This document shows, piece by piece, positions 1 through 8,200 of a stretch of DNA of 64,000 nt. A program made the translations under genes and the position numbers. Source of the DNA: Pseudosulfitobacter pseudonitzschiae (GTDB lineage Bacteria; Pseudomonadota; Alphaproteobacteria; Rhodobacterales; Rhodobacteraceae); NCBI RefSeq assembly GCF_002222635.1, contig NZ_CP022415.1:2418001-2482000 (forward strand), written 5' to 3'. Numbering within the stretch: the stretch's first letter is position 1; the number at the start of each line of letters is the position of its first letter. The notes beneath the pieces are model-generated. The model was not told the DNA's origin. It saw only the letters and a list, made by a program, of their open reading frames with translations, and did not search any database.

Positions 1-208
1 CAGGGTCGAACATCCGCGTTTCACAACCCAGATGGTGCAGCACCCGCGCGGATTCTTCGGCCGCGCGCCGCGAATAGCTGACATCGCGCAACGATCCGTA
101 CAACAGCAGGATACGCGGCGGGTGGCGCGGATCATCCGCAGACGCCAGCGCGTCCACATCTATGTCGGGCAGTTCACCAACAAAAAGCGCGCCGGTGTCT
201 TCAGGCAC
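1..208 (-). CDS. arsH: ArsH-type NADPH-dependent FMN reductase (N-terminal part, cut by window edge)
   Basis: Only the first 69 codons lie in the window; the rest continues beyond position 1. The visible protein contains [20 protein letters not shown], the flavodoxin-like FMN phosphate-binding start typical of ArsH. ArsH proteins are cytoplasmic flavoproteins that oxidise organoarsenicals or reduce quinones, usually found in arsenic-resistance loci. The GTG start at 206-208 is preceded by a purine-rich GGAAGAAG and overlaps the stop codon of the upstream HTH-like gene, so the two are translationally coupled. No ars genes are visible on the right side; any others would lie to the left. Confidence 0.8.
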   Translation of the reverse strand, partial: MPEDTGALFVGELPDIDVDALASADDPRHPPRILLLYGSLRDVSYSRRAAEESARVLHHLGCETRMFDP

Positions 209-659
209 TTTCTTCTTCCAGATGCAGTTTCATGTCGATCAGGACACGCTGCAACAAAGACGTCTCGCGCAGCAGGCGTTTGGCTTCGTTGACGGTGATG
301 ATGCCGTCCTCGATGGACTGCTGGTATTCGCTCATCAACATGGCAAAACGCTGGCTCAGCGCGATCACATCCGCATTTACACCGCCCTTCATTGGCGTGT
401 TCTGGCGACGATCTTCAAACGACAGACTGCCCCCCTGCAATTCTGCCAGCGCAGTGGTGACAAAAGGAAATGACGCCTCTTTTTCAAGAAGCACCACCGC
501 GTCGACCGGCATGAACCGGTCGGCATGTTCGGGGTTGTCCGAATAATATCGCCCCAAGGTGGCTTTGGATTTTCCCGTTAAAGCGCACGCAGGCTCAATA
601 CCCACATCCTTGACTAAAGCTTCGGTGTGCTTTTTCAAATAGCTGCCAATACCCGCCAT
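201..659 (-). CDS. Conserved protein with a possible CII-like HTH, upstream of arsH
   Basis: A 152-residue soluble protein. Residues about 10-60 (ending around [14 protein letters not shown]) resemble the helix-turn-helix of phage CII-type or repressor-like proteins; the C-terminal half (about 90-150) is predicted helical, with the run [20 protein letters not shown], and may mediate oligomerisation. The gene overlaps arsH by 8 bp and is cotranscribed with it. I do not recognise a named family. A transcriptional role is inferred from the HTH-like segment and from three inverted repeats just upstream of its start (689-812). It could equally be a non-DNA-binding housekeeping protein of this clade. 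Confidence 0.6.
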   Translation of the reverse strand: MAGIGSYLKKHTEALVKDVGIEPACALTGKSKATLGRYYSDNPEHADRFMPVDAVVLLEKEASFPFVTTALAELQGGSLSFEDRRQNTPMKGGVNADVIALSQRFAMLMSEYQQSIEDGIITVNEAKRLLRETSLLQRVLIDMKLHLEEESA

Positions 660-1014
660 ACGTCCCCCATCAGCTTTCGTGCGGCTTGTCCCCGAACGCC
701 GGGGGAAACCGTTCTGTCTTTTCCCATTAATTCAATGGCGTGGAAATGTCATTTCTTAATCGTCCCCTGAGTTTCGGGATTTTCCGAGTGTCCCGTTTCC
801 CCAGACACGGGAAAGAGTGAAGTCCGTTGTGCTTTCGCCGCCTGGGAATGGCGGGCCGGTTTGTCCGGCAGTCGGCGCAACGGGCCTTACAATTCAATGT
901 ATCAGGCGTCTGTCCTGCGGGCCTGTTTCAGCACATGACGGCGTGCGATAAACTGGCACAGGCTATCTTGGACTGCCTTGCCTGCCCTAACGCCTTGGCG
1001 TACCTCTTGGGCCT
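660..1014. other. 355 bp divergent intergenic region between the HTH gene and tdk
   Basis: This gap separates the leftward HTH-arsH pair from rightward tdk and must hold the promoters for both. I see no convincing gene in it: the open frames that cross it have no family match and are shadows. The left half (689-812) holds three TCCC/GGGA inverted repeats listed separately. The right half (about 830-1014) shows nothing clear. The tdk start at 1015 has only a weak ribosome-binding site. Confidence 0.6.
689..812. promoter_or_regulatory. Three inverted repeats of TCCC(C/G)...(C/G)GGGA, candidate operators
   Basis: Three arms-in-inverse sites follow one another: 689-706 (TCCCC, 8-base spacer, GGGGA), 763-779 (TCCCC, 7-base spacer, CGGGA) and 791-812 (TCCCG, 12-base spacer, CGGGA). 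They lie 30-153 bp upstream of the HTH-like gene on its 5' side. Similar arms repeated three times suggest a cooperative operator for that regulator or another factor. The spacers differ in length, which weakens the case. Binding is inferred only. Confidence 0.35.
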
Positions 1015-1599
1015 ATGGCAAAGCTCTATTTCCACTACTCGACAATGAACGCAGGCAAATCGACAGTGCTTTTGCAGGCCGCGCACAACTATCGTGAACG
1101 GGGAATGCAATGCTACCTGCTGACCGCGCAATTCGACAACCGCGCAGGTCAGGGCCGTATCGCCAGCCGGATCGGCATTGGTCAGGATGCAGACACATTC
1201 GGCCCCGGCGAAGACCTCTTTGCCAAGATACAGACGCAACTGGCCACAGCCCAGATTGCCTGTATTTTCATCGACGAGGCCCAGTTTCTAAGCGATGCGC
1301 AAGTGTGGCAACTGGCACGTGCAGTGGATGATCTGAAGGTTCCAATCATGTGCTACGGGCTGCGGGTGGATTTTCAGGGCAAGCTGTTTCCCGGCTCGGC
1401 CACTCTGTTGGCACTGGCGGACGAAATGCGCGAAGTGCGCACCATCTGCCATTGCGGCAAGAAGGCGTCGATGGTCGTCCGGCAAGACGCGCAGGGCAAC
1501 GTGGTCAAGGACGGCGCACAGGTGCAGATCGGCGGCAACGAGACTTACGTCAGCCTGTGTCGCCGCCACTGGCGCAAGGCGACGGGCGACATTGCCTAG
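1015..1599 (+). CDS. tdk: Thymidine kinase (type II)
   Basis: A 194-residue enzyme that phosphorylates thymidine to dTMP with ATP in the nucleotide salvage pathway. The Walker A loop STMNAGKST is at residues 9-17, the catalytic DEAQF segment at 87-91 with Glu88 the expected general base, and the structural zinc site is C145, C147, C182 and H185. Length matches the bacterial TK1-like family. The gene stands alone; its TAG stop lies inside a palindromic CTAG that also supplies the stop of the convergent dehydrogenase gene. It has no close upstream partner and only a weak Shine-Dalgarno sequence. Confidence 0.97.
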   Translation: MAKLYFHYSTMNAGKSTVLLQAAHNYRERGMQCYLLTAQFDNRAGQGRIASRIGIGQDADTFGPGEDLFAKIQTQLATAQIACIFIDEAQFLSDAQVWQLARAVDDLKVPIMCYGLRVDFQGKLFPGSATLLALADEMREVRTICHCGKKASMVVRQDAQGNVVKDGAQVQIGGNETYVSLCRRHWRKATGDIA

Positions 1600-2555
1600 A
1601 ACCACACCGCGTTCGGCGCGTCCTGCCCGTCGATCAGCACCGCCCTGAGGTTGCGCAGCGCCATCAGCCCCATGTCCGTACGGACCTCAAGCGCGGCCGT
1701 GCCCAGATGCGGCAGCAGCACCACGTTTTCCAAAGCGACCAGCGCCGCGGGCACGTCCGGTTCCTGCGCATAAACATCCAGACCTGCACCACCGATGGAC
1801 CCGTTCTGCAAGGCTGAAATCAGCGCCTCTTCGTCCACCACATCGCCGCGGGCGATGTTGATCAGATGCGCGTGGGGCTGCATCGCGGCCAGCACGTCGG
1901 CGTCGACCAGATGCCGCGTTCCGGCCCCGCCCGGCACCGCCAGCACCAGCACATCCACCGCTGCGGCCAGCTTTGGCAGATCGTCAAAGGGCGTTGCGTC
2001 AAAATCCAGATCCTTGGGCGAGCGGGTAAAATAGGCCACTTTCATTCCAAAGCCGAAATGACACCGCCGCGCAATCGCCTGACCGATCCGGCCCATACCG
2101 ACAATGCCCACCGTCTTACCCGACAGGTGCATTCCCAGCATTTGCGTCGGGTGCCAGCCGTCCCACCGTCCTGCACGCACCATCCGTTCGCCTTCGCCTG
2201 CGCGGCGGGCGCTCATCAACATCAAGGTCATGGCGGTGTCGGCTGTCGCATCGGTGACAGCACCGGGTGTGTTGCTGACGATCAGCCCCTTGGCCTTGGC
2301 CGCGTCCACGTCGATGTGATTATAGCCGACACCAAAGTTGGCCAGCATCACCGCGCGTGGCGTTGCCTTGGCAAACACCTCGGCGCTGAACCTGTCGCCC
2401 AGCGTCGGCAGAACGGCGTCATATCCCTCGAGCGCTTCGACCATTTCAGTCTGTGACAACGGCGCATTGCTGGCGCGCATGGTGACGTCGAAATGCTGAC
2501 GCGCCTCGGTTTCGACGTCGGCAGGCATGGGCCGAGAGATAAAAACCGTCTTCAC
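1596..2555 (-). CDS. D-isomer-specific 2-hydroxyacid dehydrogenase (glyoxylate/hydroxypyruvate reductase-like)
   Basis: A 319-residue NAD(P)-dependent oxidoreductase. The Rossmann motif GIVGMGRIGQA lies near residues 149-159; the catalytic Arg is in NIARGDVVDE, the Glu in DVYAQEP and the His in LLPHLGTA. It likely reduces glyoxylate or hydroxypyruvate, but substrate cannot be fixed from sequence. The start is GTG at 2553-2555, overlapping the TGA of csaA (GTGA), so it is the third gene of a proC-csaA-dehydrogenase operon with 4-8 bp overlaps throughout. Its stop shares CTAG with convergent tdk. Confidence 0.92.
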   Translation of the reverse strand: MKTVFISRPMPADVETEARQHFDVTMRASNAPLSQTEMVEALEGYDAVLPTLGDRFSAEVFAKATPRAVMLANFGVGYNHIDVDAAKAKGLIVSNTPGAVTDATADTAMTLMLMSARRAGEGERMVRAGRWDGWHPTQMLGMHLSGKTVGIVGMGRIGQAIARRCHFGFGMKVAYFTRSPKDLDFDATPFDDLPKLAAAVDVLVLAVPGGAGTRHLVDADVLAAMQPHAHLINIARGDVVDEEALISALQNGSIGGAGLDVYAQEPDVPAALVALENVVLLPHLGTAALEVRTDMGLMALRNLRAVLIDGQDAPNAVWF

Positions 2556-2893
2556 TGCATCCGCCCCCCGTTCGGCACCACCTGGTCGGGGCGCAGAAGA
2601 ACGATTTCGCCGGTCGCATCGGGCAGGCCCAGCACCAGCACCTCGGACATGAACGGCCCGATCTGGCGCGGCGGAAAGTTCACCACCGCCGTCACCTGTC
2701 TGCCCACCAGCATCTCGGGCGTGTAATGCGCGGTGATCTGTGCGCTGGTCTTGCGTTCTCCGATGTCACCGCCAAAGTCGATCCACAACTTGATCGCAGG
2801 CTTGCGCGCCTCGGGGAAGGGTTCGGCGCGGACGACGGTGCCGACGCGAATGTCCACCTTCAGAAAAGTGTCGAAATCCAGATTGTCAGCCAT
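2552..2893 (-). CDS. csaA: CsaA-type tRNA-binding domain protein
   Basis: A 113-residue single OB-fold protein with the EMAP-II-like tRNA-binding domain: DIRVGTVVRAEPFPEARKPA near the N terminus and the NFPPRQIGPFMSEVL segment in the second half. CsaA proteins are homodimers with chaperone or export-related activity reported in Bacillus; the molecular role is unsettled. I chose the ATG at 2891-2893 (MADNLDFDTF) over one 14 codons upstream because it gives the family length and overlaps the end of proC by 8 bp. It lies between proC and the dehydrogenase gene in one operon. Confidence 0.93.
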   Translation of the reverse strand: MADNLDFDTFLKVDIRVGTVVRAEPFPEARKPAIKLWIDFGGDIGERKTSAQITAHYTPEMLVGRQVTAVVNFPPRQIGPFMSEVLVLGLPDATGEIVLLRPDQVVPNGGRMQ

Positions 2894-3698
2894 CAGCCAG
2901 TTCCTTTGCGCGCTGTGTTGCAGCCGCCACCGCACGGGGCAGCAAGGACGGAAAGCCGGTCTCGGGGTCCATCAGCACCTCCAGCGCCGCCTGCGTCGTG
3001 CCATTGGGCGAGGTCACGTTGATGCGCAACTGCGTCGGGTCTTCGTCGGAATCCTCGGCCAGCGCGCCGGCGCCCGCCACTGTCGCCTTGGCCAGTTGCA
3101 TCGCCAGTTCCGGCGAGAGTCCTTGGGCCACACCACCTGCCGCCATCGTTTCGATCATGTGAAAGACATAAGCCGGACCAGAGCCGCTGACCCCCGTCAC
3201 CGCATCGATCTGCGATTCCGTTTCCAGCCGCACCACCTGCCCCACTGCGCTCAGCAGGTCTTCGGCCACGTCCAGCGATCCGGCCCCCGCAGCATTGGCG
3301 ACAATGGCGGTGATCCCGCGCCCCACGGCGGCAGGCGTGTTCGGCATGGCCCGCACAACCGGCGTGGCCGCGCCCAGCGTCTTTTCGAAATAGGAAATCG
3401 GCGTGCCAGCCGCGACACTGACAAATGTCGTCTGTCCGCCACCCATATGTGCCATATTGGGCACCGCGTCGCCCATCATCTGCGGCTTGACGGCCACCAG
3501 AACAATCGCCGGATGCGCAGGCAGGTCGGCATTGATATGCACGCCGCTGGCTTTCAGCCAGTCCGACGGCTGCGGGTCTTGCACCCAGACCGAGGCTGCG
3601 GGCAGACCGCGTTTCAGCCAGCCTGCCAGCATTGCCGAGCCCATCTTGCCACAGCCCAGCAGCACTAGACCTCGCTGCGCGATCACATCATTTGTCAT
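2886..3698 (-). CDS. proC: Pyrroline-5-carboxylate reductase
   Basis: A 270-residue enzyme catalysing the last step of proline synthesis, NAD(P)H reduction of pyrroline-5-carboxylate. The Rossmann start GLVLLGCGKMGSAMLAGW is at residues 9-26, and the family signature around VTGVSGSGPAYVF followed by the helical dimerisation domain is intact; RAMPNTPAAVG is the usual proline-loop segment. Length is normal. It heads an operon with csaA and a 2-hydroxyacid dehydrogenase. The YbjN-like gene lies 37 bp upstream on the same strand and may be cotranscribed. Confidence 0.97.
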   Translation of the reverse strand: MTNDVIAQRGLVLLGCGKMGSAMLAGWLKRGLPAASVWVQDPQPSDWLKASGVHINADLPAHPAIVLVAVKPQMMGDAVPNMAHMGGGQTTFVSVAAGTPISYFEKTLGAATPVVRAMPNTPAAVGRGITAIVANAAGAGSLDVAEDLLSAVGQVVRLETESQIDAVTGVSGSGPAYVFHMIETMAAGGVAQGLSPELAMQLAKATVAGAGALAEDSDEDPTQLRINVTSPNGTTQAALEVLMDPETGFPSLLPRAVAAATQRAKELADG

Positions 3699-3735
3699 GG
3701 TTTGCCCTTCCCCTTATGTGGTTCAGGGCAAAGGT

Positions 3736-4236
3736 TTACGCGCGGCCATAGGCCTCTGCAATGGCCACATCCAACGCTTCTTTGGGTGTGCGATCGCCCC
3801 ACGTCAGCAATTGCAGCGCGGGATAATAGCGCTCGGCGCTCATCACGGCAGCGCTGATCATGGTGTCGACCTGCTCGGGGCCTGCGACCTGACCACCGGC
3901 CAGCACCAAGCCATAGCGGTACACCATCAGCTTTTGCTCTTCCCAATATGTGAAGGCACCAGCCCAGCATTGGTCGTTGATCAGGTTCAGCAAAGCATAA
4001 AGATCACCCAGCTTTTCGGCGGGTGGTTCCATTTCAAAGGTACACACCAGACGCAGGGTTTCGTCATAGCCCGACCATGCCAGCGTCAGGGAATATGTCC
4101 GCCACTGGCCTTCGACGGCCATCGCGATCTGGTCGTCCGCGATGCGGTCGAAATCCCAGTCATGATGCGCCGCGATGTTCTCGACTATATCAATGGGGTG
4201 AATCTCGTCTTCCAGGTAATGCTCGGAAAGGGCCAT
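3736..4236 (-). CDS. YbjN domain-containing protein
   Basis: A 166-residue acidic cytosolic protein matching the YbjN family, whose fold resembles type III secretion chaperones. Recognisable segments are HPIDIVENIAAHHDWDFDR near the N terminus, LNLINDQCWAGAFTYWEE in the centre and MISAAVMSAERYYPAL in the C-terminal half. Its molecular function is not established; in E. coli YbjN affects motility and stress responses. It precedes proC by 37 bp on the same strand, an arrangement I believe common in Rhodobacteraceae. Confidence 0.85.
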   Translation of the reverse strand: MALSEHYLEDEIHPIDIVENIAAHHDWDFDRIADDQIAMAVEGQWRTYSLTLAWSGYDETLRLVCTFEMEPPAEKLGDLYALLNLINDQCWAGAFTYWEEQKLMVYRYGLVLAGGQVAGPEQVDTMISAAVMSAERYYPALQLLTWGDRTPKEALDVAIAEAYGRA

Positions 4237-4588
4237 GTCGCTACCTCATTTTCTCGCTCTAGCGACGGGGCCGTGTCGCGCCCCCAAGCGCTAGGTGCCT
4301 GCTCTGAGTATCGGGGGTCATCCCCCGTGTCTCTACCAAATATGGTGCAGGCGGGGCGGCCCTGTGGCAACCCTTTATTTGGGGATAAGTTCAATAAGTT
4401 GTGGAAAAGGCTCTGGGGCGCACAAAATGGACGCTTGGAATCGGGGTTCTGACGGGTGCTGATTGTCAGATTATGCCATCTGCCCAACGCAAAACGTCTG
4501 CCCCAAAAGGCAGACGTTCCCGAATGACTCACAAATTTTGGCACCGCCACATATGCGGCACCCGCCCGTCACGCCCAAAAAGACGTGT
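4237..4588. other. 352 bp intergenic region between ubiK-like and ybjN-like genes
   Basis: Holds a perfect hairpin terminator at 4493-4518 for the leftward ubiK-like gene. The remainder (4237-4490) presumably carries the promoter of the ybjN-proC operon, but I see no clear -35/-10 pair. An AT-richer patch at about 4370-4415 has one DnaA-box-like word (TTGTGGAAAA), not a cluster. No credible small gene or structured RNA was found. Confidence 0.5.
4493..4518 (-). terminator. Rho-independent terminator of the ubiK-like gene
   Basis: Perfect 10 bp inverted repeat AACGTCTGCC / GGCAGACGTT with a 6-base loop. Read leftwards it is followed by TTTTGCG, so it fits the 3' end of the leftward gene that stops at 4589. 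Confidence 0.75.
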
Positions 4589-4828
4589 TTATTTGCTTTC
4601 CAACGCATCAAGACGCGCTTTCAGCGCCTCGTTCTCTTCGCGGGCCTTTTGCGCCATTGCGCGCACCGCGTCGAATTCCTCGCGGGTGACAAAATCACGG
4701 TCCGCCAGCCAGCGATCCATCAGCGACTTCATCGCGGTTTCGGCTTCGCCTTTGGCACCCTGCGCCACGCCCATCGCATTGGTCATCAGTTGCGAAATAT
4801 CGTCGAAAATCTTGCCACGCGCTTGCAT
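4589..4828 (-). CDS. ubiK: UbiK/BMFP family accessory factor
   Basis: A 79-residue protein with the BMFP (YqiC) pattern: an amphipathic N-terminal helix ([17 protein letters not shown]) and a C-terminal coiled coil ([20 protein letters not shown]). In E. coli UbiK helps the soluble Ubi complex act in aerobic ubiquinone synthesis and binds lipids; the same role here is inferred. Length fits the family. It is transcribed away from lgt, with about 96 bp between the two starts, and is followed by a strong terminator. Confidence 0.85.
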   Translation of the reverse strand: MQARGKIFDDISQLMTNAMGVAQGAKGEAETAMKSLMDRWLADRDFVTREEFDAVRAMAQKAREENEALKARLDALESK

Positions 4829-4924
4829 GTGCGTACTCCTATAACTGGCTTGTTACCTATATGGGGTGATGCGCCCGCGCCCGCAAGGTTGACTTCCCCC
4901 GCGCGGCACATGCATGTCGCATCC

Positions 4925-5818
4925 ATGACCGGTTTGATCCCCTTCCCCGATATCTCTCCCGACATCTTTTCGGTGTCGATTTTTGGCATGACCATCGCCC
5001 TGCGGTGGTATGCGCTGGCCTATATCGTGGGCATCCTTGCAGGCTGGCGCATGGTGGTGATGGCCATCAACCGCGCACCGCTCTGGCGCGACGATACGCC
5101 CCCGATGACACGCGCGCAAATCGAGGAACTGCTGACGTGGATCATTGTCGGGGTCATTCTGGGCGGGCGGCTGGGGTATGTGCTGTTTTACCAGCCGGCC
5201 TATTACTTTGCCAATCCGATGCAAATTCTTGCGATCTGGCAGGGAGGCATGTCGTTCCACGGCGGGCTATTGGGCGTAATCGTGGCGGCATTTGTATATA
5301 CTTCGCGGCAGGGCATCCCCAAAACCTCTGCCGCCGACGCCATCGCTTTGGGTGTACCGCCCGGTCTGTTGCTGGGTCGGATCGCCAATTTCATCAACGC
5401 CGAGCTGTGGGGCCGCCCCACCGACTTGCCCTGGGGCGTCGCCTTTCCCGGCGATGCCGCGCAGTATTGCCCCGACGTGGCGGACCTGTGCGCACGCCAT
5501 CCCAGCCAGCTTTATGAAGCGCTGCTAGAGGGGCTGATTCTCGGGACGGTCTTGCTGATCCTTGTGTGGCGACGCGGTGCGCTGAAACGTCCCGGACAGG
5601 TGGCGGGCACATTTTTCGCAGGCTACGGTCTCTCGCGGTTTCTGGTCGAATTCGTGCGCCAACCCGACGCGCAGTTCATTTCCCAAGGCAACCCGCTGGG
5701 GCTGGCGTGGCATGTGGGCGGCTGGGGGCTGACGATGGGGCAGATCCTGTCGCTGCCGATGATCGCGCTGGGGCTGTGGCTGATTGTCCGCGCCCGCAGG
5801 ATCACCCCAGCCCCATGA
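4925..5818 (+). CDS. lgt: Prolipoprotein diacylglyceryl transferase
   Basis: A 297-residue inner-membrane enzyme that transfers diacylglycerol from phosphatidylglycerol to the lipobox cysteine of prolipoproteins. Seven or so hydrophobic helices are visible. The Lgt signature region is [30 protein letters not shown] holds the essential first-half Gly/Arg, and HPSQLYEA the later conserved His. I chose the ATG at 4925 ([10 protein letters not shown]); an in-frame ATG at 4910 would add five residues. The stop overlaps the next gene's ATG (ATGA). It is the first gene of an lgt-midA-pgeF operon. Confidence 0.96.
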   Translation: MTGLIPFPDISPDIFSVSIFGMTIALRWYALAYIVGILAGWRMVVMAINRAPLWRDDTPPMTRAQIEELLTWIIVGVILGGRLGYVLFYQPAYYFANPMQILAIWQGGMSFHGGLLGVIVAAFVYTSRQGIPKTSAADAIALGVPPGLLLGRIANFINAELWGRPTDLPWGVAFPGDAAQYCPDVADLCARHPSQLYEALLEGLILGTVLLILVWRRGALKRPGQVAGTFFAGYGLSRFLVEFVRQPDAQFISQGNPLGLAWHVGGWGLTMGQILSLPMIALGLWLIVRARRITPAP

Positions 5819-6873
5819 CGCTGCTGCGGATACTGACCGACCGGATCGCGGCCACAGGTCCGATCACCGTGGCTGATTACATGTTCGAGGCGCTGCTGCA
5901 TCCGGTCCACGGCTATTATACCACCCGCGATCCGCTGGGCACTGCGGGCGATTTCACCACCGCCCCCGAAATCAGCCAGATGTTCGGCGAACTGATCGGC
6001 CTTTCGCTGGCGCAAAGCTGGCTGGATCAAGGCGCGCCTGCTGCGTTTACGCTGGCGGAACTTGGCCCCGGACGCGGAACGTTGATGGCCGATATCCTGC
6101 GTGCCACAGCCCGTGTAACTGGGTTTCATAATGCCATGCGGATCACTCTGGTCGAGGTGTCTCCCGCCCTGTGCGACATCCAGGCCCGCACATTGCAAGG
6201 CCATACGCCGCAATGGCAGGACAATATACACGACCTGTCCGAGCAACCGCTGTTTCTGGTCGCCAACGAATTCTTCGATGCGCTGCCAGTTCACCAATAC
6301 CAGCGCGACGGCGACCGCTGGCGCGAACGAATGGTCGGGATCGACGGCGACCGGCTTCAGATGGGGCTGGGCCCAGCCACCCTGCAACCCGCGCTGGCGC
6401 ACCGGCTAGAAGACACACGCCAAGATGACATCGTCGAGGTTTGCCCCACAGCCCCCCCCATCATTGACACCATCAGCACCCGCATCCGCGATCATGGCGG
6501 AGCGGCGCTGATCATCGACTATGGTGACTGGCGCTCGTTGGGTGATACTTTGCAGGCGATCAAGGACCACGCGGCCACTGACCCGCTGGCGGCCCCCGGC
6601 ACCGCCGATTTGACAACCCATGTGGACTTCGAGGTGCTGACCCAAGCCGCGCGCTGCCCTTTCACCCGCATCACCCCGCAGGGTGTGTTTCTGGAACGTC
6701 TGGGCATCACCCAACGTGCCCAAACTTTGGCGCAAACCCTGCGCGATGCTCCGCTAGAGGCGCACATCGCCGCACATCGCCGGTTGACGCATCCCGCAGA
6801 AATGGGAAACCTGTTCAAAGTGCTGGGTCTCTATCCCGAAGGGGCCACGCCACCACCGGGTCTGGAACCATGA
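5815..6873 (+). CDS. SAM-dependent methyltransferase, MidA/NDUFAF7 family
   Basis: A 352-residue protein of the DUF185 group. The N-terminal [18 protein letters not shown] block, the SAM-binding [16 protein letters not shown], and [13 protein letters not shown] are hallmark segments. The mitochondrial relative NDUFAF7 dimethylates an arginine in the complex I subunit NDUFS2; the bacterial enzyme is presumed to act on NuoD or another protein, but this is inference. The ATG overlaps the lgt stop by 4 bp and its own stop overlaps the pgeF start, so the three genes are translationally coupled. Confidence 0.92.
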   Translation: MTLLRILTDRIAATGPITVADYMFEALLHPVHGYYTTRDPLGTAGDFTTAPEISQMFGELIGLSLAQSWLDQGAPAAFTLAELGPGRGTLMADILRATARVTGFHNAMRITLVEVSPALCDIQARTLQGHTPQWQDNIHDLSEQPLFLVANEFFDALPVHQYQRDGDRWRERMVGIDGDRLQMGLGPATLQPALAHRLEDTRQDDIVEVCPTAPPIIDTISTRIRDHGGAALIIDYGDWRSLGDTLQAIKDHAATDPLAAPGTADLTTHVDFEVLTQAARCPFTRITPQGVFLERLGITQRAQTLAQTLRDAPLEAHIAAHRRLTHPAEMGNLFKVLGLYPEGATPPPGLEP

Positions 6874-7625
6874 CGCTCAAGCTGCTGACACATGACACAT
6901 TGGACCCGCTGCGCCACGGGTTCTTCACCCGTGCGGGCGGGGCCTCGTCAGGCGTGTTCGCAGGGTTGAATTGCGGCAGCGGAAGCACCGACCAAAGCGA
7001 GATCGTCGCGATCAACCGCGCCCGCGTTGCAGACAGATTGGATGTGCCCCCAGAGCACCTGCTGGGCGTGCATCAGGTACACTCGGCCACGGCGATCCCC
7101 GTCACCGGCCCGATGGCCAACAAACCCAAAGCTGACGCAATGGTCACCGCCACGCCGGGGCTGGCCCTGTCGGTTCTGTCGGCCGATTGCCAGCCGGTAC
7201 TGTTTGCCGACCACAAGGCAAAGGTGATCGGTGCCGCCCACGCAGGCTGGCGCGGCACGCTGGACGGTGTGCTTGAGGCGACGGTGGACGCGATGGAGGC
7301 CTTGGGCGCCAAAGCGGACAACATCCACGTGGTGATCGGCCCGTCAATCAGCCAGCGCGCCTATGAGGTGGGACCAGAGTTTTTTGAAACCCATCTGGCC
7401 GAGGACGACGCCAGCGCCCGCTATTTCGCCAACGGAACGGGCGACAAGATGATGTACGATCTGCCTGGATATGGCCTGCACCGTTTGCGCAGCCGTGGTG
7501 TGGCGTCGGCTGAGTGGACGCGCCATTGCACCTATTCCGATCCGGTGCAGTTTTTCTCGTACCGCCGGTCGGTCCATGAACGGGCTGCCGATTATGGCCG
7601 CATGCTCGCCGCGATCCGGCTGTGA
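6870..7625 (+). CDS. pgeF: Peptidoglycan editing factor PgeF (YfiH/LACC1 family)
   Basis: A 251-residue protein with the metal-binding residues of the laccase-domain family: HQVHSA in the first third, SADCQPVLF in the centre and AAHAGWRGTL following it. E. coli YfiH removes mis-incorporated L-serine from UDP-MurNAc-L-Ser, and relatives have purine nucleoside phosphorylase or adenosine deaminase activity. The coupling to lgt suggests a cell-envelope role, though this order is simply conserved in alphaproteobacteria. It starts 4 bp inside the upstream gene. Confidence 0.93.
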   Translation: MTLKLLTHDTLDPLRHGFFTRAGGASSGVFAGLNCGSGSTDQSEIVAINRARVADRLDVPPEHLLGVHQVHSATAIPVTGPMANKPKADAMVTATPGLALSVLSADCQPVLFADHKAKVIGAAHAGWRGTLDGVLEATVDAMEALGAKADNIHVVIGPSISQRAYEVGPEFFETHLAEDDASARYFANGTGDKMMYDLPGYGLHRLRSRGVASAEWTRHCTYSDPVQFFSYRRSVHERAADYGRMLAAIRL

Positions 7626-7796
7626 GCGTTAAAAACAGGAGACAATTGCGGCACGACGGCCTTAATTGTTCCAATTTCGCCTCAATCTTTCTTTGAATTG
7701 ACCGAAACTGGTCCCAACCGCGCCTGAAATCGCTGTCAAAAAAGCTCTCAACAGCGGCACCAACGCCGCAGAGATGACAGAGCAAAGGGCACCGAC

Positions 7797-7937
7797 ATGA
7801 AAACCAACACACGCTTCATCAAATCCGTGGTCGCAACAGCCGCTGATGACAAGACGGTGATGCCTTGGGCCCGGGGCGCACGCCGCGCCGCTTTCATCGC
7901 CAAGCGCAAAGCCGATCTGGACCGCAAAGCGGCCTGA
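7797..7937 (+). CDS. Small conserved basic protein (46 aa)
   Basis: The ATG at 7797 follows a good ribosome-binding site (AAAGGG, 8 bases upstream) and opens a 46-codon frame starting MKTNTRFIKSVVATAADD, with MPWARGARRAAFIAKRKA in the second half and ending in KAA. The C-terminal half is strongly basic and helical. I recall near-identical small proteins (MPWARGARRAA core) across Rhodobacteraceae, but no function is known to me. The high charge suggests nucleic-acid or ribosome contact; this is inference. It sits alone between pgeF and the Hint gene. Confidence 0.7.
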   Translation: MKTNTRFIKSVVATAADDKTVMPWARGARRAAFIAKRKADLDRKAA

Positions 7938-8024
7938 TCCGGCCCAAACGGGTCGAATCACTGCCCGCGCTACAATTGGCCGAAATTAGGGCAAATGTGG
8001 CGACAGATATCTACCGCATCAAAC

Positions 8025-8048
8025 AATCCGTCCTTTTCGGGGCGGATT
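8025..8048 (+). terminator. Possible terminator hairpin after the 46-aa gene
   Basis: AATCCGTCC and GGGCGGATT form a 9 bp stem with one G-T pair around a 6-base loop. No clean T tract follows, so its role is uncertain. It lies 88 bp after the small gene. Confidence 0.35.
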
Positions 8049-8200
8049 GATCCGTTTTGGGGCTTAAAAGTCTCCAAAATTTTGACAGTTAAGCTAATGT
8101 TCAGCGATTAAAGTCACATCAGACACGTGAACCTCAGTTCATCTGTCGTCGTCGGTGGGGGCCGGCATCAGATGTGACCAACCAGATTAAGGTTAATCGC

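Noticed and set aside
4370-4420. Possible DnaA boxes or replication origin
   Set aside because: Only one loose match (TTGTGGAAAA) to the DnaA box is present, not a cluster, and no replication gene is nearby.
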